64,000 nucleotides of DNA. Source: Anticarsia gemmatalis. Lineage: Eukaryota; Arthropoda; Insecta; Lepidoptera; Erebidae. A program made the position numbers and the translations under genes. The stretch covers positions 2,914,001-2,978,000 of the forward strand of contig NC_134758.1 of NCBI RefSeq assembly GCF_050436995.1, given 5' to 3'. Below the pieces are notes generated by a model. It saw only the letters and a list, made by a program, of their open reading frames with translations. It had not been told where the DNA came from and did not search any database. Shown here one piece after another: positions 23,691 to 37,940 of this stretch (position 1 is the stretch's first letter; each line of letters opens with the position of its first letter).

Positions 23691-26600
23691 TCATAAACTC
23701 TACCAATTTCATGTTGTGTGTAATGCGATTGTCCGACTTAAATAAGATTTTTTTAGGTTTTTTGATTAGATTTGGAAGCTTTCATTTGTTTTTAATTGAT
23801 CAAGAAAAAATTAAAGTCACGCTGTTCTTTCGAAAACCATTGAATCATGATTGTCTCTTAAATACAACAAAGCGAAAAAGCTTCACCTCGCCAGAGAATT
23901 AAACTGTTTATTTGATTAAAACGCGAAAACAAGTGATCAGTCTTGTGATGCCATTACAAAAGACGTTTTAACGATCGGTAAAAGACAAAAGCTCTATATC
24001 TCACGGGTCCTGCGATTACAACCAACAGTTTTTTTCTTCAAAGTGATAATTCTACCGCGACACTTAACCTATTATGCCAATTAATGACGCCATCAGTTAT
24101 AGATTTTTTTAAATCGAAATGCCATTTAAAAAATAATGCAAACTTTTTGTTGTGAGTGTTTTCATAATGGCATTTGGTCGAATATTTATTAGTGGACAGG
24201 AATGCAAAACGCTTGTTAATAAGTTATTTTAATGGAAGTGAGATTGGCGTAATCTATAGTTTCGATTTAAATACAAATATAATTTTGCTTATTTAGTCTA
24301 ATTGACACCGGCTAGATATATTAAAATCTAGAACTAAGTATAAAAAATAGCTTTATATGTCTTTCCGCGTGTTTAAGCTGAATATACTCGTAATAAAACT
24401 ATGTTGGATTATTCGATATCGAAATAAAAAATAAATATAATCCTGAAATGCGGAATAAAAATAATATATTAACAAACTGAGATAACGAAACCACTAATGA
24501 TTTGGCAAGAGAAACATGTTAACACTAACAAGATTTTTTGTCCATCTTACAAATCTTTTTCCGAGTCCCATATACTCTCATTTACAAATATAATTAATAT
24601 TATATAAATAGCTATACATTCGGTATTATAACATCGGTTTTAACGTTATCATACTGGCTTACATCCAACGTTATACGGTTCCAGGTGTTCACAATTTGAC
24701 CGTTTTATTCCTACATTTTATATTTGAGATATATTTTTACGCAGTCTGGCTTGATCGAAGATCAAAATAGAACAAGGTTGATCTCTAAATAATCAAAAGC
24801 TTCGAAGGAAGGCGTAGGTTTTGAGCAGACGAATTTATGATCAGTACAGACTAGACTGTGGCTAACAGATCTATGTTTTTAACGTACGTACATTTAATTT
24901 AGAAGGAAAATTTTCCATTGATTTGAATGACTCAGTATACTTAAGGAAGGCGATTTGTTACTCATTGTATACTTTAGCTAGCCCTATGTATTCGGCAGTC
25001 AACATATTTAATTTCGCCTATTTCTATGTCCCACTGCTGAGCAAAGGCCTCTCCCTTGGATATTCAGTCCCCTCGATCGATTATATCGTCCGGCCATCCA
25101 TCCAGGAACGCGTCCAGGTCATCCCGCCATCTCCATTTGGGCCTTCACACATATAGTCTTTAAATTTTATTAAATAAAGTCCTTTATTAATTAATCAATT
25201 TAAATTTCGGCCCTTGGGGAATACCCTATATAATCATTAGCTGAAATTAAGATTGGCGTTTGTTAGTACGTTTGAATAAAAGAAATAAACTTTTACGATC
25301 TTCGTCCAAAACCATTAAATTTTTTTCAGGCTAATTCTTGTTGCCATGCGCCTGATGACCCGAAATAGATTTTGCAGAACTACCTAATTATGGACAAACA
25401 TTATTTAAAATGTATTTTTGATGCCTCCTGCATCCATGTTTGAGTATAAGCATAATTTGTAAAATACAATTACATGTTGTGACAGTCCGCTCTTAGCGAA
25501 TAATTAATTTACATCTCTTTTAAAATTTTGTCCATATAGAAAAACAAAAAAAAAACTTTTATTCAGCCCGACCTTCATTAGTCGATAGGTACTCGCTAAC
25601 TACTAAAGGTGCCTGCTTATTTACAGGATCTTGTGTTGCTTTTGGAAAAAGCTTTCACCATGAATATTTTCAATTTAAAGTTAAACCCTATATATTATAA
25701 TCCATAGTTTATACGCTAAAGTTTCCCGAACTTTTAGCTGGTTTAAATAAAAACATTTTTAAATAAAATAAAAATAAATTATTGAATGTTACAGACAGGT
25801 AAATACTAATAAATAGGCTTATTTGTTGGCTAACACCAAATTAAATTCTAAAAGTCTGAAAGCTCAATTATTTAACGAATTTCAATGTGATTAACTCTAT
25901 TATATCTACAGTTTGTTAGTAATTTGTATTAATTAGTTATTAAGAAAAAATATCGCCCTGAATATCCCTTCCTGAAAGTTGCAGTAATTTAAACCTGCAA
26001 GTGTCTTTTTTGTTGAAATGTCACACGTTAATAGACACTCTAGGCTCTTAATCAGTGTCAACGTGCAGGCCAGGTGAGAGGCTCGTAAAACAGGAATAAA
26101 TCTGAATGAATCAAACTATACAATAACTCCTACACAAATCTCATCATCTAATTGCTTCGCCCACTGTTTGGAAGATCACAATCGAAAATATAATAAAATA
26201 AATCGCAATGACGTACCATCGTACTTATAGAACGTTAAATCCTGGAGCGCACTTAACTTGTCATTGTTTACACGAATTCTTCACGGTGTGAATATTTCCG
26301 AACGATTTCGATGTGGGTTATTCGGTCTATTACTCCGCGGCGCATTGGCGCGAACGTCAAAATGCGCGCGCGCACTCCCCGCCTACCACAGATACACTAA
26401 TACATTTTTCTTTTGGAATTCATGGAGTCATTGAACGAAGAATTTTGTATTTGACGGGAAAACATCTGCCTACACATGCATGAGAACAATAGAATAACAT
26501 GTAAGTGGGTGATTTTAAGAATTTAGATTTTATCGTTTAAATAGATACTGTCCTAATCTCTTCGGGTTATAAAACAGTACTTAAATGTTTATGAATATCT

Positions 26601-29600
26601 GTGTAATCAATGGAATCTTACCAGAAAGAAAAGCTGGCTTAAGAATATTTTCCCGCATCAAAGTTTAATGAGAAATTAAGACTACATTCTTTAACAATTT
26701 GCATTTTTTATAGCTTTAGTAATCAGAATCAGATGGTGATGTCTGTTAGGAATTTACACTAAAGTTAATACCTAATACCCAGAATAAAACCTATGAAATT
26801 CTTTCAGTAGACGTAAATTGTTTAGCTTTCAGTATTCTAGATGTTTAGCTCCGCATAATGCAGAGCTCTGAGTAACGTTCTCGTAAGTACCTACTGAGTA
26901 GGTACAGATAAATTAATTAAGTGGTGGATGAAAGACCTTCATCGACCATGTTCCAAATTGTGATAGAAGATTAATATGAGCTAAATTGAAGCCTCGCTGA
27001 CAAAAAAAATAACCAGGGAAGGAAGAAACCAACAGTCGAAGCCGAACAGTCATAAATAACATCTTACAATTGGAGTCTTGACGTAGTTAAAAACGTCTGA
27101 GTAAATATAAGTACCTAATTTTACTCAAGCTCACAAAAATAGCAAGCTCATAAAATTAAAATTCATACCAGATGTGTCATAACGAGATAAAAAAAGTCGT
27201 CTTTGACGTCATACATGAACTCCTGACTGACGCGATAACGTCAGAAATTTCTAGCGCCTAAGATCTAATGAAACTAACGCATTCCAATAATGTCTAACAA
27301 GTTCCGAAGAACATCAGTGGTGAATTTGTCATAAATGTATGAATTAAACACAGTAATTAATTGATCGCAACAAATCAGTGAATTAACCAAGCTTCCGCCT
27401 CTTCCCTTAAAGATTTGGCATGTTCGCAGCGGAAACACAAATGACGCAAACCGTGGTTCAGACCCGATATTATTAGAACAGATATTTTAGTGATTTTCTG
27501 TACTTTCTGTGAGTGGATTCGACTATCGGAAACGTCATCGATCGATTTATTAAAACGATAATTACGTGACGATGATTTATTTTTAATCGAGAATAAGGAA
27601 ATCCGCAATAGTGTATTTTAGGAATTAGGTTTGTTGACACATACGATAAGTCCCGTGCAGTTCACGGTTTTTGGTTTAGACGCGGTTTTGTAACGTGTTT
27701 ACGATATAACTATGGAGGGTGTGACATACACCGAACTGTTAAAGTAGTGTCGTGAATACAGGATAACAAATCGGTCAAATACCAACAGGATCTGGGACGC
27801 CCGCCTCTACGTTTGTGCCACGACTCTACGGGGTCGTAATGACGTTACTACCCTCCTGTGAAGCTCTTGATTCTTAGCGCCTTTATGATTCATCATGTAC
27901 CTGCTCAAAATGAATCTACAATTGAATATTTCAGAGTGGGACTTCAAAGAAATGTCTCCATCAGGATTCTTTTAATCCCTGGAGTAAACAGACACACGCG
28001 TTGTTTTCCAAAAATACGCGACGAGAGCTTCAAAGTTCACTTGGAAGACTAGTCAAATTAGAAATGACTTATGGAATGGAGAATTGGATCGTTGTTGACG
28101 CGCGTCCTATAATGTGATCCAATAGGACAGCTGTCACACGAAGGGAGAGCCCACACTCATTCATCCGTTGCCTACTACTTGCCTATTTAAAAGTTCAACT
28201 GGCGGATTTTTGTGTCAACTATTTCCAACGCGTCGCGACGTTTTGATTTGATAGGTGCCACAGAAAGCTTGTAAAACAGAGATTATTATGTGTTTTATTA
28301 TTATTTATGTTGAGGTTTCCAACAGTTTTATGCTTCCGTCAGCTACCGAATAGAATGTAACGATTTTGTGACGGTTGACTTTTATGTGGATTACAGGAGA
28401 CTCGTAAAAAGTCGTCTATTATTTATTTGTGCGGGATGCACGTTGTAAATTGTGGGTGGTTATCAATGACAACACACTGAGATCAATGAATGAAAGTATT
28501 CACTGGAATTGTAGGAGAAACATTCGATTTACTAGCGTTATTTGGCACAGTTGTGGTGTCCCGAATGCTTTTGGGACATTTCAACATAATCAGGTTAATC
28601 TAAAATCGGTTCATTTTATAACGTGAGTTGACTTCTGTATTTAATCCGAGCCCAGAATGTAGGTAGGTAGTAGATATATTATAGTACCTACCTACTCGCT
28701 GTCTTAATTTCGTTATAGCCTAGCAATTATGATCTACTTTTAAGTACTGTACTAAGATTGTCAAATGAGGAAGATTAAGTACCTACCTATTGATTTGAAG
28801 AAACTACGGCAAAGAGTATCAAACAAAGACCAATTTACACCTAAAGGTCCACTCATAGTTCATCTCAAGTTAACAAGCTTAATCACAATGTAAATAGCTA
28901 AATGACAGCTAACGCCACAAATAAATTCGACAACATTAATCTTTATAAATAAACGACAGAAAACAGCAGTCTATTATTATTGTACTAACAAGAATTTTGC
29001 TCTATTGTCTCAACGGGATATTATTAATCGTTAAGTACCTACGCCCCCGACCACCCTCGTCCAAAATAATTCACCTGCGTCATAAACAAAAATAACCTTT
29101 TCGCACTTTTTTAGAACATTTTGCAGTGAAAGCTTTTTCGAGTGCATTTCACTCGGACATGATTTTGGCAACGTTGGTCTTTTTGTCTGGCGTTCGTCTA
29201 CCAAGCTCCGTACTACCGGTATCGTTTTACTAACAGGCATTTCAACAGTTATTGCATTACACGATTACCCGCCCATCATCCTGTCATATCGTTCTGAAAC
29301 TAAAACAGACGTTTTAAAATAAGACCTGACAATATGCTCTTTGAAAATCATGCCAATATTTGTTTTTGCTAACAGTGATTTAGCGAGGATTTCAAGACGC
29401 TCCGACGGCTGATGAAATTAAATCATTGTAATATATCTAAATCATATTTTTGCTGTCATAAGCTTCATTCAAGGCTGAAAAAATAACAAATTGCACATGT
29501 AATCTTTTGTTCTGGAAACGAAACTATTTTTGATGGATTTATTATATTTGAATAGTTATTTCTAGATACATCGGACAGTGATTCATCGACATAAAATGAG

Positions 29601-29920
29601 GTCACACTTCATCTTTCGATCGCCTTGATTTTATTAGTACCATTACTTTATGTAAATTCCGAAATCAACACTTCGAACTCCGGATACATTTTAATTTAAA
29701 ATGAAACTTTACCAACGATGCTACGCGGAGTTTTATTGATTTTGTTTTTCGTTAAGTACAGAAATTAATTGAACATTCAATTTATTAATATTTAAACTAA
29801 GAAGAAAGAACTCTAGCAGATCTATGACCGAATTATAGAATTGCATCTTACTCGCAAACTGTCTCAACAATTCTAAAACTAAATTTACAATCGAATGCAT
29901 CGAAAACTCATTCCCGATTT
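23691..29920. other. Long non-coding stretch, no supported gene
   Basis: AT-rich intergenic DNA with only short chance frames. The frame at 24923-25156 overlaps a repeat fragment. A GC-richer patch near 26300-26390 has several CGCG words. At 28655-28700 there are runs of the GTAGGTAG/CTACCTAC type, which recur across the window (33650, 34195, 38325) and are simple-repeat-like. I see no exon with matched splice sites and coding sense. Confidence 0.5.
25020..25150. repeat. Fragment of an interspersed repeat (CCCACTGCTGAGCAAAGG)
   Basis: Contains GTCCCACTGCTGAGCAAAGG, a word very common in lepidopteran repeats. Related fragments occur at 46095-46120 and 50955-50990 in this window. It accounts for the 77-codon chance frame over it. 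Confidence 0.5.
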
Positions 29921-30062
29921 ATAATAGAATACGGGAATTAACGCGAACACGCATTTTACAGATTTAGAGTCTGCCTGGGACCACGGCGAGTGCAACCTGC
30001 GCCGAAACGTTAGGCATTTTAAGGTAAAATGCGTGTTCGCGTTAATTCCCGTATTCTATTAT
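29921..30062. repeat. Perfect 39-bp inverted repeat (MITE-like or foldback)
   Basis: Arms 29921-29959 and 30024-30062 are exact reverse complements. The 64-bp spacer contains CTGCCTGGGACCACGGCG and GCGCCGAAACGTTAGGC. The arm word TAAAATGCGTGTTCGCGTTA followed by ATTCCCGTATTCTA reappears, diverged, at about 37905-37936, so it belongs to a dispersed family. Perfect arms suggest recent origin or gene conversion. Confidence 0.75.
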
Positions 30063-32063
30063 ACATTAAACATGCAACGCGAGAGTTTAAAAGTTATCAT
30101 TCCCGATTGTCTCCAGAGCCAATATAACGAGTAATAAGACGCTAGTTTATGAAAACAGACGGTAATAGCATTATCTAAGACCAATATCTAATTCTAAACG
30201 GGAGTTGCATTGAATGCTTTAGCTTCGAAACGTTCGGCTTGTTATGAATGAACGCATATGCGGTCTGAAAATACTCGGCTAATGAGTTGGACACAGTTTA
30301 TGTGATAATGTCCTCGGGATGATGTTCATTCACTATGCGTTAACTGCGCTCGCTTTGAGATGCGTTTGCGAAGATATTCGAGCTAGTTCAATGTGGTTTT
30401 ATGAAGTTGTATGACGAATTGGGACTGGACTCGGCTGGACTGATGGTTTGATGAAAGAACAGAAAACGTTACCAGTTATGATAATATTTTTAAGTTTTCT
30501 GAGTCAGATAAGTTCGTTCGATTATTCTTCGATTTGCCAGATCTTTTTAGAGATACTATTTACTCCTTGAATTCATCTATTTTTTTATAGAGAAATGGTT
30601 TCCTCTTCATTAAACAACTTAAAAAGATAAGGAATCTTTGTTAATTTTCCTGGAAAACCTAAATAACCTAATGAAATATAATATTTTTATGTTTTCATCT
30701 CATTAGTTCCACACTTTCATCGCGTTTCATTTAAATAGGCGGCAACAAATCTTGTGAAGCCGATGCCTCGGTATCGGCTTACAAATCATTGGGGAGCCAA
30801 AAGAAGAAAGTGATGACGTTTAAATTAATGGCGGTGACATTTGCCTTCTTTGTTAATTCGAGATTGTAAAAAAGAATTGTTAAGTTATAGAAATACGTAT
30901 TATTAGAAATACGATTGTATTAGTATTTTGAGAGCTTCATATTAAGAGGATGTGAGATGCAATCTTTAAAAACAAATTACCTAGATTGTTCTGGAAAACA
31001 GACGGTGAAGCAGTGAAAACTGGTAAGGATGCTGATATAACAACAAAATACACTTTCTACGTTTTAAGAAAGTGAACATTACTTAAAAACAGTCGTTCCA
31101 GGCGAAAACCAAAAATAAAAGTAAATCGCAAATAAAAACATCTAGCAAATTGTAGCAAACGGAAAAAATGTTTACAGAATATTATAGCAACGCCGAAAGA
31201 AGCTAAAGATGGCGAATCAAAGCATTTCATCGCACTATAATAAATGTTCGATACGATAAATAAACGTATCAGGAAACACATTGTGCTATTTGAGGCATGC
31301 CTGCTAGCCGGGTTTATTTCCGAAGTAAGGGTAACGCCCTTTTTAAAACTACACTTCGAGGAATGAGGACGACGGTTGTAATTCCTTTTGGAGTGTGAGC
31401 AAGATCGTAAGATTAGTTAATAAAGCAAATACTAAACTTACAAATCTTTTGATTCAGACAATGATGAGATTACAAATCTCTTGAGCTTTTAATGTGATTT
31501 AAGTAATAATTGTTTTATAGGTACCTCTAATCGGTGATATCTTAATAATTTCCACAGCAACGTGGACTGCGTAATTTATTGAAATCTCAAAAAATAACTT
31601 CTATGTAGGTTTATATAACGTGTGCAGATGAATGTATCTATACGAATTGTTGAAGTTCTCGTCGAAGAAAACAGGTAGAATAATTATAAGCAAAATAACA
31701 ATGTAGGTGCAATAGAATTGTAAATTTCTGAAAAATATCAGCTGCTTCTGCTGAATATAGTTTGTCAGGAAACAAAAAGAGAATAGTAGAGCATTTTAGT
31801 GGGCGAAAACTATTAGAATATGCACCGAATAAGAACAAAACATCCGCCCTAGGTCACGCAAATATTTGTTGCAGAAGTAATGGATCTTTGTTGAAAGTTA
31901 TTTGATGCAATGTCGATTCCGAAGGAGAGATTTGATGTGCTCGTAAAATAAATGCAGATATTTCGTGTTTACTGTACTCTATTCTCTATATAAGAATTCA
32001 ATGCTTGATACCAAACAAGTTTAAAACAATTTCAATTCCAAAATAACACAAATGTCAAGAGGT

Positions 32064-32115
32064 CTCTATTCTTACTGATGATCGTATTGCACAAATAACC
32101 TTAGTAAGAATAGAG
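32064..32115. repeat. 13-bp inverted repeat
   Basis: CTCTATTCTTACT at 32064-32076 is exactly complemented at 32103-32115 around a 26-nt loop. Possibly a small MITE remnant. Confidence 0.5.
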
Positions 32116-35100
32116 TAGTCGACTGACAGTAAAACTGGACAACGCTAAAGTAATACACAATCCTACCATCCACTTCTGAAAACTCACACCCGTTACACTC
32201 ACAATATCCATTACAGACAACGCATAAACATAACGCATTTTGACTATCTGCCAGTGGCTGTTTCAGCCGATACCTTTGCCTGCGTTGATAGCTCTATGCG
32301 CTGACAGAAGGTGAATTCCGCGCGCCTGCGTTACTTTTCCCGCCAATAGTACCTATTATAAACTGCGTAACGTAAACAAATAGGTTAACAACTCGCTAAA
32401 CGCACGCAATTAAATAACGAGTTTACGTTTAAATGAACTGTTCTAGGTAAATCTGTTAACAGTTTTTCAAATTTAGTGTGGTTCGTGGAAAAGTTTCGTT
32501 GTGTATTTTGAGTGAGTGTTTTCGGTTGGAGAGTTTCTAAAATTGTTGTTGCTAAGCGTTAAGAAGTTATTGTTTCTAATCATAAGATCACCAGAACATA
32601 TTAGGTACTGTTTGACATTACACAGAAGAGCTCAGGCAAACACAGGTGAGGAACTTTTTTGTGTTTTATTTATATTGACAGGTGAGGCCTTTCATCAATC
32701 TATTTAAACATTTCTTCGATTGAAGGTAAGTAGGTACCCTTTACTTTGCACTAGAGGTGCGATGCCTGATTCAGCCCCAATATAAAACATTCGCTTCGTT
32801 TTATCTATCCGTTCGCAGTACGTTTTTATTCCACTTAAACTCCAAAGAAATTAAATCTATCGTGTTTATAGATTTTTACATTGGATCTATCACGCAGTCA
32901 TTTATCAGATAAACATTTTAATTTAATTTAGCGTATAAATTTAAGCATAAAACTGTTAAACATTCGTCAAGTACAATGAATCACGATTGTAAAATTAAAT
33001 TTTTATTCACGAACACGTTGCAGTCTTTGATCGCGACGCGCCGCTTGTATGTCGCTTCGTCGCTTGTTTCAATGTGTGTATTTTTACTATTATTTCGTTT
33101 TGAAAGTGACATTAATGGACTATCAACATGTTGGTGTCACGTCATAAGTTACCTTGTGGACAGGAGATTGTGGAAATATGCAACAACGGTCTTTTTACAG
33201 TCATATAAATTGTCTCGAGGATGGAACGTTACTGCCGTTAACCGCTGAGCAGCTGAGTCATCGAAATGTTTTCCGTTTTCATGGTTTTCTGAATGCGTTG
33301 TAATGTCGTTTCGTTTCGGAAACTTTTTTGTTTTCTTCTAAAGTTGGAGTAGTTATTTAAATGAACGTGAGCTTTGGAGCAGTCCTGTAGATTGTAGAAA
33401 GTTAGTCACAAAAACAGCGTTTTTTATCTGGAGAACCAAGAGTTTCTTACCACTTTGCAGAGCACACGCGTTGGTTGGAATCACAACATTATATTGGTCT
33501 CCCGTGTGCCATGTATCCGCGTTACTCCTCGAAGGAGGTTGGACTTTTTATCGTGTAGTCTGTTTAAGTATATTAACGTATTTATTTGTAAAAAAAATGT
33601 AAAGCTATTGTAGTATCGCTATTGTCGTTTTTATGTAACAATGTAATATAAAACCTACCTACCTACCTATACCAAGGTATCTATTTTATTAAGCAAATAC
33701 TACGCTTTCAAACATTGTTTTACTATAATTAATTATTATTTAGCTTGAAACATTGTATTAAAGGTACGCATTCGCGCGTTCATTCTTAGAGCTGAGTTAT
33801 AAAGCGTCATAGTAATTTAGTGCTATCACACAGAGCGCCTAATTAGAGCTATAATTAGTGCGAGCGCTGCTTGAAAGTGAGACTGCCATACCTAATTATG
33901 ATGGATGGAAAGGTGACAGAATTGCACTGTGCATTGACTATTCGCCAGAGATCTGTGAATGTAGCTTCGTGGTTAATTCATTCTTTACCACGGTGGATGG
34001 GTAAGTCTTATACAGTAGACCTATTTGCCTTAGGTACTTCCAAAATACAGCCCGGTGACAGACTGACGGATGGATGTGTCGTAGTCACAGTACGTTTTTA
34101 TGTACTTCTTTGCTAAATGCTAAACATAGGAACTAGTCAGTCATATAACAAAAAAAGTCACAACTTTAGGATATTATTTCTCCAGTTTGTATCAGTAGGT
34201 ACCTACCTACTGCACATTTTAGAGATTAAAATTTTCGTTATTATACAAAATAAACCGTATAAATCAAGACCTAACTAAGAAAAGAAAAAAGGAAAAGTCA
34301 ATATAAGTGATCCGCCCAGTTTGAAAGGATTTATGTTCTACCAACAAAACTGGAGTAAAATGCTATTTTAGAATTCCACGTCATTATACATATGTTCCTA
34401 TTTTCTTCAGGAAACGGTTAATTAGTCGTTTTAACAAAATCTATTGTTATTTATGCGCCCTGTCGTACTCCCACGTATTGGTCATGTCTATTTCGAACCA
34501 GTTTGAAGTAAGACTTTTAATGATAGACTATTTGTAATGGTGTAAAATCTTTAAAAATATGTCAGAGCAACAATATTTTAACGTTAAGGAGTGACAGTTC
34601 AATTTAGTACGGCCTTGCGGAGCGTTCAATCATGTTATAATATTTATTATAGGAGGATAATATCTGATGCGGTACAATATGTTTTCATACGTTGATATAT
34701 CTTTAATGGCTGGACACTGGACAAGACAATTCTTTAGGAGTAGAACGGGACAGTTTCCGAAACGACGCATGTTTTTTTGCCGAAAGTTTTAGTAAGTTAA
34801 TAATTACTTAATTATTAATCAAAATTTCGCATTCTAAACAAAATCTAAAAATATTGTTCAAGTTATTGAGGTTTTCTTATAAATAGGTAGTTACATGAAA
34901 CCTGCGAACTTAGCTTTTGCAAGCTTAAAAGTTTTACTTTCATTTTATGACAAGGGCATCCTTTATCGCTCAATAAAAAAAAAAACTCCGTAAGAATTTG
35001 TGCCATATTGAACATGTATTTGAAAAATAGCCAGTGTTGTACACTTTTTCTTTTATTTTTAAAGATTAGATTGAGCTTTTTGTCATTGACCCAAACAAAA

Positions 35101-37899
35101 CAACACGTGTACCATCTCTCACCAAACTTGGAAAAACATCTAACAACACGTTCAAATCTATGTTAATGATACACGAGGACAATAATTAGTCAAAGCTATT
35201 TAAAATATAGTAGGAGTAAGGTCGGTCAGAGACTTGACAGGGGCGGTCAGTGGGCGACCCTGCGTCATGAGACTCATGAACGTATGGTGCGTGATGCGTT
35301 GCCAACCAGACGATACATGAACTCTTTCAGGCTCATACATATGGCGTTTATTCTCCCTATAGTACCACTGTAGTTGATAATTAAATGGTATATGTAAATT
35401 AGTAGTAAGAATATGTAGGATCTCTTAAAAATAAAAAAAATTTTAGGTATGTGTACTAAATATTGCGTTGTTTTTTTCTACTCAAAGATGGGCGTATTTG
35501 AACTGTGCATCTGACTCTGGAGCCATTTTAATTCTGAAACTAACATAGCTTCATTTATGTAAAGCGTATCTAAAGTAAGAACTCTTTTAAAATAGTATTA
35601 GATCCCGTATAAAAAACCTCCGAATGTGTTAAAAGATCGGATTTTCTAACAGTAGGCTACTGAGATATTTTAATAGAAGGGTCCACGTTCACCAATACTC
35701 GTATTAAAACTTTATGAAGGTTGACAAAAGATATAACAAAATTGATTTTCAGTGTAAAAGTAATAAAAAAATATTTTACGTCTACGAGCGTAGATCGTCT
35801 ACCCAACAGCCTGCTACAAAATTTCGTAGCACTTCTACGCATTACTTTCGTCAATTTAGTAATATCAATTTTAGATTGCCAATTTTCTTATCATTCAATA
35901 TCAATTGCCTAATTCTCCAATGCAATTTGTATAAATTATGTATTCTACTTTTGATTCAACATGAAAGGTCTTGTTGAAAGATTTAAACGACCCAACAGTG
36001 AAAGTTTTACAGCGTTTTAAATATATTTATGTCGCATTAATACGACACAGCCCATCGTATCAGGAAATATTAAAATTAATGTCATAATTTTACTAGGACG
36101 TAAAAGTTAGTCTCTGTATTATACTATGTAGGTAGGTAGTTAAGTAAGATACCATATGCCAACCATGACTATTTTTTTAGCGGGACATGAGTATGAAGAG
36201 TGCAGGTTTTAGAAGTAATTAGTGCTATTTCGTGAACTTAATTTGAATGATCATGAGAAGGAATTAGTTGTTTAAGCATTAAGAATTACTATGAAATGTC
36301 TCTATGAATTTATATAAGTACCTGGAATTACATACTTTTTTCATAATCGAAGTACGTTCGTTCACGTTTGCAAACAGCTAAAGGGAATAGGTAATCTACC
36401 TAGAATGTGCTAATCTGCACACTGCAAACTTCTTTATTACCTAGGTGCCTACATCTCTAAGATCTTTAGCTTCAAAAGCTTAGAACCCTTCTCATGTAAT
36501 TAGCATAAACACTAAGAACTATTTACGTCGTCCTTAGACATCTGTATCGTAATAAACGAATGTTAAAACTTGTTCACGATATGCACAAAAGTAGCATGGA
36601 GTTGTGTGTTTACCGCCCGCGGCGCCCCACATAACTAAAATATACCCAACGAAAAATCATCTGAAAAATGGGCTGCTGAAAACTGGTCTGCAAACCAACA
36701 TTGATGGATGTTTGTATATGTATTAAGAGAAATATGTATATTGCGTACATTTTCACACTATAGCTTATATGCCCTAGTTTTTGAACTCTTTATAGCGTTT
36801 TTAGTGAGCGATGAAACGCTATTACAATGTTTATTTAGTTTTTTCGCGTCTGGTTTCGGTTTGCTTTCGTTAGTTTATAGGCATACGCCTGTACCGTTTC
36901 GTATGGGCGGAAGAATGTGGATAAATAAATAGTGAACATATATTTTATACGCGTTTGCAACTTTGTAAGTTTATAAACTGTGAGATGTTAACTTACGTGG
37001 GTGTGGACGAATTGGGATATTGACTCATCCCTTACTCATCATGAATCTATCCTTGTGGAGAATCTTAGGAATTTGACTTGGTTTAACGACTACTTTTGAT
37101 GGTTTTAGCCGGAAGCAATTGTACGTACCGAGTTTATGCTCGCCATGTTTTCATAAAGTTTCGCAGACGATTTTTAGATTCAGCTACACGCTCTTGTGTC
37201 GTAAACGTGACGATACATTGATTCGTTATTCATTAAATCAAATCTTTGCATCGCATCACCGTAAGATACTCATTTCAACTGTTCTAAGTTTATCAAACAT
37301 AAGTAGGTACACAGGTTTACATTATAACAATCTACATTGCAAACCATCTCATCAAAAAATTAAACTACGAAATGTATAATATCATCGCATTGGTATCTAA
37401 ACGTTAAACAAACGATTTGAACTCGACAATATGTTCGACTATCCAACAAACACTACAAACATTAATACTAATGTTAATGATATAATACCACGTATTAATT
37501 TCACAGCCTATTTGCCTGACCTATATGCTTTACGATTTCCTAAGACTGCAACCGATCTCCTTTGATGCTTACACGGTATGCCCAGCACACACATATTCAG
37601 GTTTACTGCTGAACATTAAATATTTTTGTATTGTCTATTGCTTAGTTTCAGAGTAATGACCGAGAAGTCGTGTTAACATGGCGTTTTATGCGTTTAAAGA
37701 AATATTGAGACTCGAAAATGTGTGTTTTTGTCACTGTTTGTATGACAATATGTGGTTACTTGTAATAGTAGGTTGCATCTTGTAGAGAAAAAGGGAAAAA
37801 GAATATACAATCCCATATCTAAGCCGGTAACTTACATAGGAAAGCATATTTTAAAAGGAATAACAATTAGTCAGTTTGTTACCACGTCCAGCATTCTAA

Positions 37900-37940
37900 A
37901 GTAAAATGCATGCTCGTGTAAATTCCCGTATGCTAGGAAC
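37900..37940. repeat. Diverged copy of the 29.9-kb inverted-repeat arm
   Basis: TAAAATGCATGCTCGTGTAA followed by ATTCCCGTATGCTA matches the arm at 30025-30060 with a few substitutions. No opposite arm was found nearby, so this looks like a solo, older copy. Confidence 0.5.

Noticed and set aside
24923..25156. 77-codon frame on plus
   Set aside because: Overlaps an interspersed repeat fragment (CCCACTGCTGAGCAAAGG family).
33871..34116. 81-codon frame ending near a GTAAGTCT donor
   Set aside because: No recognisable domain and no downstream exon that matches in phase; may be part of a non-coding first exon but unsupported.
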